A DNA stretch of 10,683 nt, taken from DASVEE01 sp036399695. Its GTDB lineage: Bacteria; Acidobacteriota; Thermoanaerobaculia; Gp7-AA8. The stretch spans positions 1 to 10,683 of the forward strand of contig DASWMP010000292.1 of NCBI GenBank assembly GCA_036399695.1, given 5' to 3'. Below are positions 1 through 6,229 of the stretch, piece by piece. The translations under genes and the position numbers were made by a program. The stretch's first letter is position 1. Each line of letters starts with the position of its first letter. A model generated the notes under the pieces. It searched no databases, was not told the DNA's origin, and saw nothing but the letters and a program-made list of their open reading frames with translations.

Positions 1-46
1 CGGCAAGCTGCCGGCGGACCGGCCGGCAAGCTGCCGGCGCTCCGAC
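1..46. repeat. Two copies of a 23-bp GC-rich palindromic repeat at the window edge
   Basis: The 16-mer CGGCAAGCTGCCGGCG occurs exactly at 1-16 and again at 24-39, giving a 23-bp period. The 7-base spacers differ (GACCGGC, then CTCCGAC). The second copy is preceded by C, so CCGGCA and TGCCGG form a 6-bp stem around an AGC loop. The array starts at base 1 and probably continues outside the window. It lies directly after the stop codon of the minus-strand 197-aa gene, so the hairpin could also act at the 3' end of that transcript, but no T-run follows. It looks like a REP-type intergenic repeat. That identification is inferred from the form alone. Confidence 0.6.
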
Positions 47-53
47 GCTTGCG

Positions 54-647
54 CTAATCGTCCTTGCGCATCGCCGCCGCCACGGCCAGCCCCAGGGCGG
101 CCACGCCGAGGGCGGCCACGCCGAGCGTCAGATATTTCTTCTTCGGCGGGGCGTATTTGAACAGCGCCGGCCAGGCTTTCTCCGCGACGTAGTTGTCTCC
201 CTTGCCGCGGAAGGCGTCCATGATCATCGTCTCGACCATGTCCACGCGGTCCGCCAGGATCAGCGTCATCCAGTGGCGGTTCGTGGCTTCGCCGAATTCG
301 TACGCGTAGTCGCGCAGGCGGCCGCTCAGGCCGTGCGGGGGACGGGACGCGCCGAACGCCGGGGTCAGGTTGGGGTGCTCGTTCGAGACGTGGACGCGGG
401 TATGCGGCTCCTGCCAGTGCTTCACGTCGCCGCGGGCGGTCATCACCGTCGACGGCAGCTCCTTCGGGTACGCGGGACGGTTCGCCGGATCGAGATCGAC
501 GCCCCAGCCGTTCACCTGCCGGTAGTCGGCGGGCACGTTGGCCGTCGAATGACCCGGTGCCGGCACCGCGTCTTCGCCGATCGAACGTCTCATCCCTTTG
601 GCGATCTCGGGGGTCTGGTTCTCTTCTGTATGGGTTGCGACAGGCAT
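54..647 (-). CDS. Unassigned 197-aa protein with C-terminal membrane tail, second gene of the ADH operon
   Basis: I do not recognise a named family. The ATG at 647 is chosen because a perfect Shine-Dalgarno AAAGGAGG (653-660) lies 5 nt upstream and overlaps the stop codon of the dehydrogenase gene. The frame stays open far upstream, but that part is only a shadow of the dehydrogenase. Residues 1-60 are polar and probably disordered. Residues 60-160 are the conserved-looking core, rich in His, Trp, Tyr and Arg (GLSGRLRDYAYEFGEATNRH at 107-126, then LADRVDMVETMI). Residues 161-190 hold a basic KKK stretch followed by one hydrophobic Ala/Leu/Gly helix, ending in RKDD. With no signal peptide, the protein looks tail-anchored with its bulk in the cytoplasm. 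The 11-bp gap to the dehydrogenase and the overlapping ribosome site indicate co-translation, so it may be an accessory that holds the enzyme near the membrane. That role is inference only. Confidence 0.85.
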   Translation of the reverse strand: MPVATHTEENQTPEIAKGMRRSIGEDAVPAPGHSTANVPADYRQVNGWGVDLDPANRPAYPKELPSTVMTARGDVKHWQEPHTRVHVSNEHPNLTPAFGASRPPHGLSGRLRDYAYEFGEATNRHWMTLILADRVDMVETMIMDAFRGKGDNYVAEKAWPALFKYAPPKKKYLTLGVAALGVAALGLAVAAAMRKDD

Positions 648-652
648 GGTGT

Positions 653-660
653 CCTCCTTT
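653..660 (-). promoter_or_regulatory. Strong ribosome binding site overlapping the upstream stop codon
   Basis: On the minus strand AAAGGAGG lies 5 nt before the ATG at 647. Its first two bases are the last two bases of the dehydrogenase TAA (659-661). This fixes the start of the 197-aa protein and shows that the two genes share a transcript, with ribosome hand-over likely. Confidence 0.85.
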
Positions 661-1807
661 ACGCCGCCTTCGGGATGATCACGGGTTTGATGCAGCCGTC
701 CATCTTGCTGGTGAAGACGCGGTAGGCCTCGGCGATGTCTTCCAGCGGGAAGCGGTGCGTGATGATCTCGCTCGGCTTGATGCGGCCGGCGCGGATGTGC
801 TCGTAGAGACGCGGCAACTGCCGCTTCACCGCGCACTGGTTTGCGTGGACCGTCAGCCCCTTGTTCATCAGGCTGCCGATCGGCGCCAGGTTCATCGGCG
901 GACCGTAGGCGCCGATGATCACCACCGTCCCGGCTTTGCGCACGGAGTTGATGGCCCAGTGCAGCGCCACCGCGTTCCCGGCCTGCAGCTTCAGGCCGAA
1001 GCCGGTCATCGCCTGCATGATGCTGCCCGAGGCGTCGCAGCCGACGGCGTCGATGACGCGGTCGAAGCCGATGTAGTCGCTGATCTTCTTGAAATAGACC
1101 ACCGGGTCCTTGAGGTGGGAGAAGTTCACCGTCTCGGCGGGGCCGTAGCGGGAGACGAAGTCGAGCCGGTAGTCGAGGTGGTCGGTGACGACGACCCGTC
1201 CGGCGCCCATCAGCCAGGCCGAGCGAGCCGCGTAGATGCCGACCGGCCCGGCACCGAAGATCAGCACCGAATCCCCTTCGTTGATGTCCGCCATCTGCGC
1301 GGCGTGATAGCCGGTGGGGCAGGCGTCGGTCAGCATCAGGGCGTCGTCGTCGGAGATGTCGTCCGGAATGATCTCCGGGCCGAAGTTGGCGAAGGGCACG
1401 CGGACGTACTCCGCCTGGCCGCCGCTCCAGCCGCCGCAAGTATGCGAGTAGCCGTAGATGCCGCCGACGGCGGTGGCGTTGGGATTCGTGTTGTGGCAGT
1501 TGCCGTACAGTCCGCGCGAGCAGAAGTAGCAGGTCCCGCAGCAGACGTTGAACGGCACCAGGACCTTGTCGCCCGCCTTGAGGTTCTGCACCTCGGGGCC
1601 GACCTCCTCGACGATGCCGATGAACTCGTGACCGAACGTCTCCCCCATGCGCAGGTCGGGCATCAGGCCGTGATAGAGGTGGATGTCCGAGCCGCAGATC
1701 GCCGCGCGGGTCACGCGCACGATCGCATCGTTCGGATGCTGAATCTCAGGATCCGGTCTGTCTTCGACCCGCACTCGGAACGGGCCCCGGTAAGTCATCG
1801 CTCTCAT
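659..1807 (-). CDS. Zinc-dependent alcohol dehydrogenase, FDH-like (MDR superfamily)
   Basis: This 382-aa medium-chain dehydrogenase/reductase oxidises an alcohol or aldehyde adduct with NAD+ in the cytoplasm. Catalytic zinc ligands are visible: Cys38 (AAICGSD), His60-Glu61 (FGHEF) and probably Asp161 (TDACPTG). Structural zinc is held by Cys90, Cys93, Cys96 and Cys104 in CCGTCYFCSRGLYGNC. The Rossmann motif GAGPVG is at 185-190, and Asp209 at the end of the next strand fits NAD+ over NADP+. The GYSHTCGGWSGGQAEYVRVP segment (118-137) is typical of the formaldehyde-dehydrogenase-like subgroup. Such proteins are often annotated as glutathione-independent formaldehyde dehydrogenase, but the substrate cannot be fixed from sequence. 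Length is normal and the gene looks intact. The start at 1807 is supported by AAGGAG at 1818-1823, 10 nt upstream; the in-frame Met4 is a weaker alternative. It is the first gene of a two-gene operon and is divergent from the KaiC-like gene. Confidence 0.93.
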   Translation of the reverse strand: MRAMTYRGPFRVRVEDRPDPEIQHPNDAIVRVTRAAICGSDIHLYHGLMPDLRMGETFGHEFIGIVEEVGPEVQNLKAGDKVLVPFNVCCGTCYFCSRGLYGNCHNTNPNATAVGGIYGYSHTCGGWSGGQAEYVRVPFANFGPEIIPDDISDDDALMLTDACPTGYHAAQMADINEGDSVLIFGAGPVGIYAARSAWLMGAGRVVVTDHLDYRLDFVSRYGPAETVNFSHLKDPVVYFKKISDYIGFDRVIDAVGCDASGSIMQAMTGFGLKLQAGNAVALHWAINSVRKAGTVVIIGAYGPPMNLAPIGSLMNKGLTVHANQCAVKRQLPRLYEHIRAGRIKPSEIITHRFPLEDIAEAYRVFTSKMDGCIKPVIIPKAA

Positions 1808-2064
1808 AGGTTCGAATCTCCTTAGTTCTCTGGTCGAGCCTCGTCCTGAAGTGCAAGTGCGAAACCATTTCGTCCGTTCCGAACGTACTGAGCCGCAACC
1901 CGCTTACGCCAGTCGAGGCGGCCCCGGCGCTGTCGCGAGAGGAGCGGCAAGCCGGTGTGAGGAGACACCGATTTTGGCGTCGGCAATTTCCGACTGCAAA
2001 AGCGGCCTCCGCCTTGCACAGAGGGCTGCGAAAAAGGTCCGGGTTACACGGACGGGAGAAGTAA
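1808..2064. promoter_or_regulatory. Divergent intergenic region with several inverted repeats
   Basis: These 257 bp separate the minus-strand dehydrogenase operon from the plus-strand KaiC-like operon and must hold both promoters. I see no convincing -35/-10 pair for either. Inverted repeats seen: CGTTC-C-GAACG (1875-1885), CGGTGT/ACACCG with a 6-nt loop (1953-1970), a near-palindrome GTCGG-C-AATT-T-CCGAC (1979-1994), GCGG/CCGC with a 3-nt loop (2002-2012), and GTCCG/CGGAC with a 7-nt loop (2037-2053). The last abuts the GGGAGAA ribosome site (2054-2060). No riboswitch core I know fits; a cyclic-di-GMP-I aptamer was considered and lacks the required motifs. I see no small gene here. Confidence 0.5.
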
Positions 2065-3561
2065 ATGAACGTTGAAAGTGATGGCGTCGCGTCGACCGGC
2101 ATCACGGGACTCGACGAAATCCTCGGCGGCGGTTTCCCCAAACATCACGTTTATCTGCTGCAGGGCGACCCGGGTGCGGGCAAGACGACCCTGTCGCTGC
2201 AGTTCCTCCTCGAGGGCGCCCGCAAGGGAGAGAAGGGCCTGTACATCACGCTCTCGGAGAGCCGCAAGGAGCTCCATGCGGTGGCCCGCTCCCACGGCTG
2301 GTCGCTGGACGACATCACCATCTTCGAGCAGCTCGTCGGCGAAGAAATGCTCACGGAGGACGAAGACCTCACGCTCTTCAACGCCTCGGAAGTGGAGCTG
2401 GGCGAGACGGTGAACAACCTCCTGCGCGAGGTGGAGCGGACCAAGCCGAAGCGCGTCGTCCTCGACTCGCTCTCCGAGATCCGCCTGCTTTCGCAGAGCT
2501 CACTGCGCTACCGCAAGCAGATCCTCGCGCTGAAGGACTTCTTCGCGCGCCGCAGCATCACCGGTTTGTTTCTGGATGACCGCACCGCGGAGCGCAACGA
2601 CCTGCAACTCCACAGCGTCCCTCACGGCGTCGTCGTGCTCGAACGTCTGGCACCGCTTTACGGTTCACCGCGGCGGCGTCTCGAAGTCGTCAAAGTACGC
2701 GGCGTCAACTTCCGCGGTGGCTACCATGACTTCTCGATCCTCACCGGTGGCATCCGCGTCTTTCCACGCCCTCTCCCGGCCACCCATCACAGCGATTCGG
2801 TAAAGGAGCAGGCGGGGAGCGGGATCGCGGAGATCGACACCCTCACGGGCGGCGGCCTGCGGCGCGGTAACAGCACGCTGATCATGGGACCGGCCGGCAC
2901 GGGCAAGTCGACTCTGGCAACGCAGTACGCCATCGCCGCCGCCGACCGCGGCGAGCGCGCGGCGATGTTCATTTTCGACGAGAGCCTCGGCACGCTCGTG
3001 CTGCGCTCCGAGGATCTCGGCATGCCGCTGCGGAAACATGTGGAGGAAGGGCGCGTCAGTGTGCAGCAGATCGATCCCGCCGAGCTGGGAGCCGGCGAGT
3101 TCACGCAGCGCGTGCGTCAGGCCGTCGAGGAGGATGGCTGCTCCGTGGTCATCATCGACAGCCTGAACGGCTACCTCAACGCCATCCCTGAAGAACGTTT
3201 CCTGACGCTGCACCTGCACGACCTGCTGTCGTTTCTCGGGGAGCGCGGCGTCGCCACCATCGTCGTCATGGCCCAGCATGGCTTCATCGGCTCCGGCATG
3301 CACTCGACGGTCGACGTCAGTTATCTCGCCGACTGTGTCATCCTGCTCCGCTATTACGAGGCGGACGCGGAGATCAAGAAAGCGATCTCCGTGCTGAAGA
3401 AGCGCAGCGGCGCGCACGAGAAGTCGATCCGTGATTACGACATGGGTCCCGAGGGCATCCGGGTCGGGCCGCCGCTCAAGCAGTTTCGCGGGCTGCTCAC
3501 CGGCACGCCCGTCGCCATCGACGGGGCTCACGAGCCTTACGGGTCGACGCTACGGAAATGA
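2065..3561 (+). CDS. KaiC-like RecA-superfamily ATPase with two tandem domains
   Basis: The 498-aa protein carries two KaiC/RadA-type ATPase domains, about 10-235 and 250-478, close to the size of cyanobacterial KaiC. Domain 1 has Walker A GDPGAGKT (34-41) and Walker B ending at Asp134 (RVVLDS). Domain 2 has Walker A GPAGTGKS (275-282) and Walker B ending at Asp365 (VVIIDS). Each domain opens with the family signature TGITGLDEILGGG or GIAEIDTLTGGG. Aligned by eye with clock KaiC, the paired catalytic glutamates read Ser64-Glu65 in domain 1 and Asp305-Glu306 in domain 2. The autophosphorylated Ser-Thr pair reads Ser419-Tyr420. It is thus a KaiC-like protein and not a canonical clock KaiC, and no kaiA or kaiB is nearby. 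It probably forms ring hexamers and signals to the kinase whose ATG overlaps its stop. The start is fixed by GGGAGAA 4 nt upstream and by the domain beginning directly afterwards. Confidence 0.93.
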   Translation: MNVESDGVASTGITGLDEILGGGFPKHHVYLLQGDPGAGKTTLSLQFLLEGARKGEKGLYITLSESRKELHAVARSHGWSLDDITIFEQLVGEEMLTEDEDLTLFNASEVELGETVNNLLREVERTKPKRVVLDSLSEIRLLSQSSLRYRKQILALKDFFARRSITGLFLDDRTAERNDLQLHSVPHGVVVLERLAPLYGSPRRRLEVVKVRGVNFRGGYHDFSILTGGIRVFPRPLPATHHSDSVKEQAGSGIAEIDTLTGGGLRRGNSTLIMGPAGTGKSTLATQYAIAAADRGERAAMFIFDESLGTLVLRSEDLGMPLRKHVEEGRVSVQQIDPAELGAGEFTQRVRQAVEEDGCSVVIIDSLNGYLNAIPEERFLTLHLHDLLSFLGERGVATIVVMAQHGFIGSGMHSTVDVSYLADCVILLRYYEADAEIKKAISVLKKRSGAHEKSIRDYDMGPEGIRVGPPLKQFRGLLTGTPVAIDGAHEPYGSTLRK

Positions 3562-5093
3562 GCGGTAACGATTCGGAACGGATCCTGATCCTCACGCCGC
3601 AGGGACGCGACGGAGAAGTCGCGTGCCGCATTCTCGAGCGCGCGGGGATGCAGTGCGTGGTCTGCAACGATGTCCAGGATCTCTGCCGCGAGATTCCGCG
3701 CGGCGCCGGCGCGGTGCTGGTGGGGACGGAAGCGCTGCCGCGGCGGGCCATCCGCCAGCTCTCGGACGTGCTCGAGCGCCAGCCGTCGTGGTCCGAGCTG
3801 CCGATCCTGATCTTTGCCCTGCCGGGGCCTGACCGCATCATGCCGGCGTTCGGCCCGCTCGAAGACCGCCACTTCACGACGCTCGACCGCCCCATCGGCG
3901 TGAAGGCGCTGATCAGCGCCGTGCGCACCGCGCTGCGCTGGCGCCGCCGCCAGTACGAGGTGCGCAACCTGATGGAGGCGCTGGAGAGCCGCGTCCACGA
4001 GCGGGACAAGTTCCTGGCGATCCTCGGCCATGAGCTGCGCAACCCGCTCGGCGCGATCCTCCTGGCGTCGCAGATGGTCGACGACGATGGACGCCTCGAC
4101 GGCGACCACGCCGCGCTCATCGAACGGCAGTCGCGCCACCTCACGCGGCTCGTCGACGACCTCCTCGACCTGTCGCGCGTGACCGCCGGGAAGATCGTGC
4201 TGCAGCGGCGTACCGTCGACATGAACGACGTCGTCGACCAGACGCTCTCCACTCTGCGCGAGAGCATGCCCACGATCAACCTGCGCATCGAGTGGCAGCG
4301 CTCCGCGCCACTGCTCGTCAGCGCCGACCCGGTGCGCCTCGAACAGATCGTCTCGAATCTCGTCACCAACTCGATCAAGTACACGCCGGCGGGCGGCCAT
4401 ATCGCCCTCTCGGTGACGCACGCGGGCGATGCGGCGGTCCTCAAGGTCACGGACAGCGGCGTCGGCATCGCCCCCGACCGCCTCGGCCAGATCTTCGGCC
4501 TCTTCACGCAGGCGGAGAACGCCATCGGCCGCGCGCAGGGAGGCATGGGCATCGGTCTGTCGCTCGTACGCAACCTCGTCGAACTGCACGGGGGCAGCGT
4601 CGAGGCGAAGAGCCAGGGGGTCGGGAAGGGGAGCGAGTTCGTCGTGACCCTGCCGATCGCGCCGGCAACGGTTGCGGATGCGCCGGTGATTCCATCAGAG
4701 GAGCTGTCGGAGCCGCCGTCGGCGCGTCGCGTGGTCGTCATCGAGGACAACCCGGACATCCGCACGCTGCTCCAGCTCAAGCTGCGCCGCCTCGGCCACG
4801 ACGTCGAAGCTGTCGGCGACGGTGAGCGGGGCATCGAGCGCATCGAGAACCTCCGCCCCGACCTGGCGCTCGTCGACATCGGCCTGCCGGGTGTCGACGG
4901 CTACGAGGTCGCGCAGCAGGTGCGCGAGCGGATCGGCAAGGACGTGTTCCTCGTTGCCCTGAGCGGCTTCGGTCTGCCGGAGGACAAACGCCGCGCCCTC
5001 GAAGCCGGTTTCGACGAGCACCTCACGAAACCCGCCGACGTGAAGGACCTCGAGCAATTGCTCGCGCGCGTGCCGCGCGCAGGGAGCCGATGA
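3558..5093 (+). CDS. Soluble hybrid histidine kinase: pseudo-receiver, HisKA, HATPase, receiver
   Basis: This 511-aa protein has no membrane segment. Residues 8-130 look like a receiver fold without its active site. The first strand (RILILTP) lacks the acidic pair, the third (AVLVGTEAL) has Gly56 at the usual Asp position, and the usual Lys-Pro reads Arg111-Pro112. HisKA covers about 148-212, with phospho-acceptor His158 in GHELRNPL. HATPase covers about 255-367, with N-box Asn267/Asn271, G1 DSGVGI (299-304) and G2 GGMGIGL (328-334). The C-terminal receiver (390-505) is intact: Glu396-Asp397, Asp440, Ser469 and Lys491. The start ATG overlaps the KaiC-like stop as ATGA, implying translational coupling. 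The kinase lacks its own HPt domain, so His158 could pass phosphate to Asp440 directly or to the receiver encoded next. The N-terminal pseudo-receiver is the likely input, perhaps by contact with the KaiC-like protein, but that contact is inferred. Confidence 0.93.
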   Translation: MSGNDSERILILTPQGRDGEVACRILERAGMQCVVCNDVQDLCREIPRGAGAVLVGTEALPRRAIRQLSDVLERQPSWSELPILIFALPGPDRIMPAFGPLEDRHFTTLDRPIGVKALISAVRTALRWRRRQYEVRNLMEALESRVHERDKFLAILGHELRNPLGAILLASQMVDDDGRLDGDHAALIERQSRHLTRLVDDLLDLSRVTAGKIVLQRRTVDMNDVVDQTLSTLRESMPTINLRIEWQRSAPLLVSADPVRLEQIVSNLVTNSIKYTPAGGHIALSVTHAGDAAVLKVTDSGVGIAPDRLGQIFGLFTQAENAIGRAQGGMGIGLSLVRNLVELHGGSVEAKSQGVGKGSEFVVTLPIAPATVADAPVIPSEELSEPPSARRVVVIEDNPDIRTLLQLKLRRLGHDVEAVGDGERGIERIENLRPDLALVDIGLPGVDGYEVAQQVRERIGKDVFLVALSGFGLPEDKRRALEAGFDEHLTKPADVKDLEQLLARVPRAGSR

Positions 5094-5094
5094 A

Positions 5095-5457
5095 ATGCCC
5101 ACCGAACAGCGCGTCCTCGTGGTCGAGAACTACTCCGACCTCCTGATGCTCGTAACCCAGACCCTTCTGCAGCGCAACTACCACTGCGATTCCGTCCACG
5201 ATCCCACCGAAGCGGTCGAGCGACTGAAGAAACAGCAGTACGCGTCGATCCTGCTCGACGTGACGTGGCCCGTGACCACGAACCCGGTGATCACGTTCCT
5301 CCAGCACGAGCAACCCGACGAGCTGCGCAAGGTCATCGTGATGACCGCGTTCGACCCCCGCTACCTCGGCCTCGAAGAGCTCGAGCACATCTGCACCTTC
5401 CTGCGGAAGCCGTTCGGGATCGACGACCTGCTCGCGCGGCTAGCGCAGTGCGCGTAG
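5095..5457 (+). CDS. Single-domain response regulator (receiver only), third gene of KaiC-like operon
   Basis: These 120 residues make one receiver domain with no output domain. The likely phospho-acceptor is Asp55 (SILLDVTWP), with switch Thr84 (VIVMTAFD) and Lys105 (LRKPF) in place. The acidic pair that binds Mg2+ is altered to Glu11-Asn12 (VLVVENYSD), so metal binding and phosphorylation rate may be changed. The ATG lies one base after the kinase TGA, and AGGGAG sits about 9 nt upstream, so it is co-translated with the kinase. The likely role is phosphate acceptor or shuttle for the adjacent kinase, or a regulator that touches the KaiC-like protein. Output must go through a partner because no DNA-binding or enzymatic domain is attached. 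Confidence 0.88.
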   Translation: MPTEQRVLVVENYSDLLMLVTQTLLQRNYHCDSVHDPTEAVERLKKQQYASILLDVTWPVTTNPVITFLQHEQPDELRKVIVMTAFDPRYLGLEELEHICTFLRKPFGIDDLLARLAQCA

Positions 5458-5480
5458 CGACTAATGACCCGCTGTTTCGC

Positions 5481-5499
5481 AGTCGTGAGTTCAACGACT
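5481..5499 (+). terminator. Weak hairpin at the end of the KaiC-like operon
   Basis: AGTCGT and ACGACT form a 6-bp stem with a 7-nt loop, followed by TTTC. It starts 23 bp after the stop of the receiver gene in the 98-bp gap between convergent genes. The stem is short and the T-run poor, so it is only a candidate terminator. Confidence 0.3.
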
Positions 5500-5555
5500 T
5501 TCAGACGCTCGCACTCCAACCTCTGCGCGGTTTAGAGCAGGCACCGGTCGTATCT

Positions 5556-5933
5556 TCACTCGTCGTGGTGCGCGGCGCAGGCGAGCATGGCCTCGCGGAC
5601 CACGGCGGGGGTCAGCGGCTTTTTCAGGATGCGGAACACGCCGCTCCTGGCCAGCTCCGCCCGAAAGGCGGGATCGCTCTCGGTCGTAGCCACGACCACG
5701 CTGTCGAGGCCATCGGTGCGGTTGGCCGCCAGATGGTCGAGCAGCGGCTGAAAGCCGGCCGAGGGGCTGGGCTCGACCAGGATGGCGCTGTAGTCGGTCT
5801 GGTCGCTGTTGGCGATGGCCACGTCGGGGTCCTGGCAGACATCGACGGTCGCACCGGCGCGCCGGAGAATTCCGGCGAGCAGCCAGCCGAGATCAGCATT
5901 GTCATCCGCGATGAGGACTTTGAATGGGGACAC
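5556..5933 (-). CDS. Stand-alone receiver domain with Asp-to-Glu change at the phosphorylation site
   Basis: A single receiver domain without output domain. Numbering here counts from the upstream GTG at 5942. The acidic pair is intact (Asp13-Asp14 in LIADDN), as are Thr86 (VVVATTES) and the Lys108-Pro pair (LKKPL). The third strand reads AILVEPSPS, so Glu57 (codon GAG, 5774-5772) stands where the phospho-accepting Asp belongs. In some regulators Asp-to-Glu imitates the phosphorylated state. I place the start at the GTG at 5933, because AAAGGTG (5940-5946) lies 6 nt upstream. The GTG at 5942 would add three residues but has no ribosome site. The gene is convergent with the KaiC-like operon and lies downstream of the tRNA-Val pair on the same strand, separated by a terminator. 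It may belong functionally with the neighbouring kinases. That is inference from position. Confidence 0.85.
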   Translation of the reverse strand: MSPFKVLIADDNADLGWLLAGILRRAGATVDVCQDPDVAIANSDQTDYSAILVEPSPSAGFQPLLDHLAANRTDGLDSVVVATTESDPAFRAELARSGVFRILKKPLTPAVVREAMLACAAHHDE

Positions 5934-6033
5934 GTGGGGCACCTTTTATTTGGACCGAGTCTTTCGACGGTAACAGACTTATGGAAGGGGGGCGAGCGCG
6001 GCGGGACAGGAAAGCGCTGACGGCACCAAAGAG

Positions 6034-6058
6034 AAACGCCGCCCGAGGGGCGGCGTTT
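6034..6058 (-). terminator. Rho-independent-like terminator hairpin after the tRNA-Val pair
   Basis: AAACGCCGCCC and GGGCGGCGTTT form a perfect 11-bp stem with a 3-nt loop. It begins 14 bp beyond the 3' CCA of tRNA-Val(GAC) on the minus strand. The trailing bases on that strand are CTCTTT, a weak T-tract, but the stem is very stable. It would separate tRNA transcription from the downstream receiver gene. Confidence 0.75.
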
Positions 6059-6072
6059 GGGAGATTGTCGTC

Positions 6073-6149
6073 TGGTAGTCCCCAGCGGACTCGAACCGCT
6101 GACCTCCACCGTGTCAAGGTGGCGCTCTAACCAACTGAGCTAGGGGACT
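6073..6149 (-). tRNA. tRNA-Val, anticodon GAC
   Basis: The 77-nt cloverleaf folds fully on the minus strand. Acceptor AGTCCCC pairs with GGGGACT. The D-arm is GCTC/GAGC and the anticodon stem is CCACC/GGTGG with loop TTGACAC, giving anticodon GAC, which reads GUC and GUU. The variable loop is AGGTC, and the T-arm AGCGG/CCGCT has loop TTCGAGT. The discriminator is A and CCA is encoded. It follows the tRNA-Val(CAC) gene after 4 nt, so both come from one precursor. Confidence 0.95.
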
Positions 6150-6153
6150 GCAT

Positions 6154-6229
6154 TGGTAGGCGCTAACGGACTCGAACCGTTGACCCCCACCGTGTGAAGG
6201 TGATGCTCTACCGACTGAGCTAAGCGCCT
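6154..6229 (-). tRNA. tRNA-Val, anticodon CAC
   Basis: The 76-nt cloverleaf on the minus strand has acceptor AGGCGCT/AGCGCCT and D-arm GCTC/GAGC with an 8-nt loop. The anticodon stem TCACC/GGTGG has one T-G pair, and its loop TTCACAC gives anticodon CAC, which reads GUG. The T-arm is AACGG/CCGTT with loop TTCGAGT, the discriminator is A, and CCA is encoded. It is the first tRNA of the pair. GUG is a heavily used valine codon in GC-rich genomes, which fits keeping a dedicated isoacceptor. Confidence 0.95.

Noticed and set aside
1..46. CRISPR array
   Set aside because: Only two 16-bp copies with 7-bp spacers, and no cas genes nearby.
648..1439. Upstream extension of the 197-aa gene to a 461-aa protein
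   Set aside because: This part is the antisense-phase shadow of the dehydrogenase and is Arg-rich; the ATG at 647 has a perfect ribosome site.
557..1825. 422-codon plus-strand frame across the dehydrogenase
   Set aside because: No recognisable domain; the opposite strand has full zinc-site and Rossmann motifs with good ribosome sites.
1920..2064. Cyclic-di-GMP-I or glycine riboswitch ahead of the KaiC-like gene
   Set aside because: Fragments such as GGCAAGCC and GCAAAAGC are suggestive, but the conserved core and tetraloop-receptor parts are missing.
2065..3561. Canonical circadian kaiC
   Set aside because: The Ser-Thr phosphorylation pair is Ser-Tyr, the catalytic Glu pairs are altered, and kaiA and kaiB are absent, so no clock gene symbol was assigned.
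3497..4879. 460-codon open frame on the minus strand opposite the hybrid kinase
   Set aside because: It is Arg/Ser-rich without any domain, lies wholly antisense to a kinase with all motifs intact, and is expected from GC-rich codon bias.
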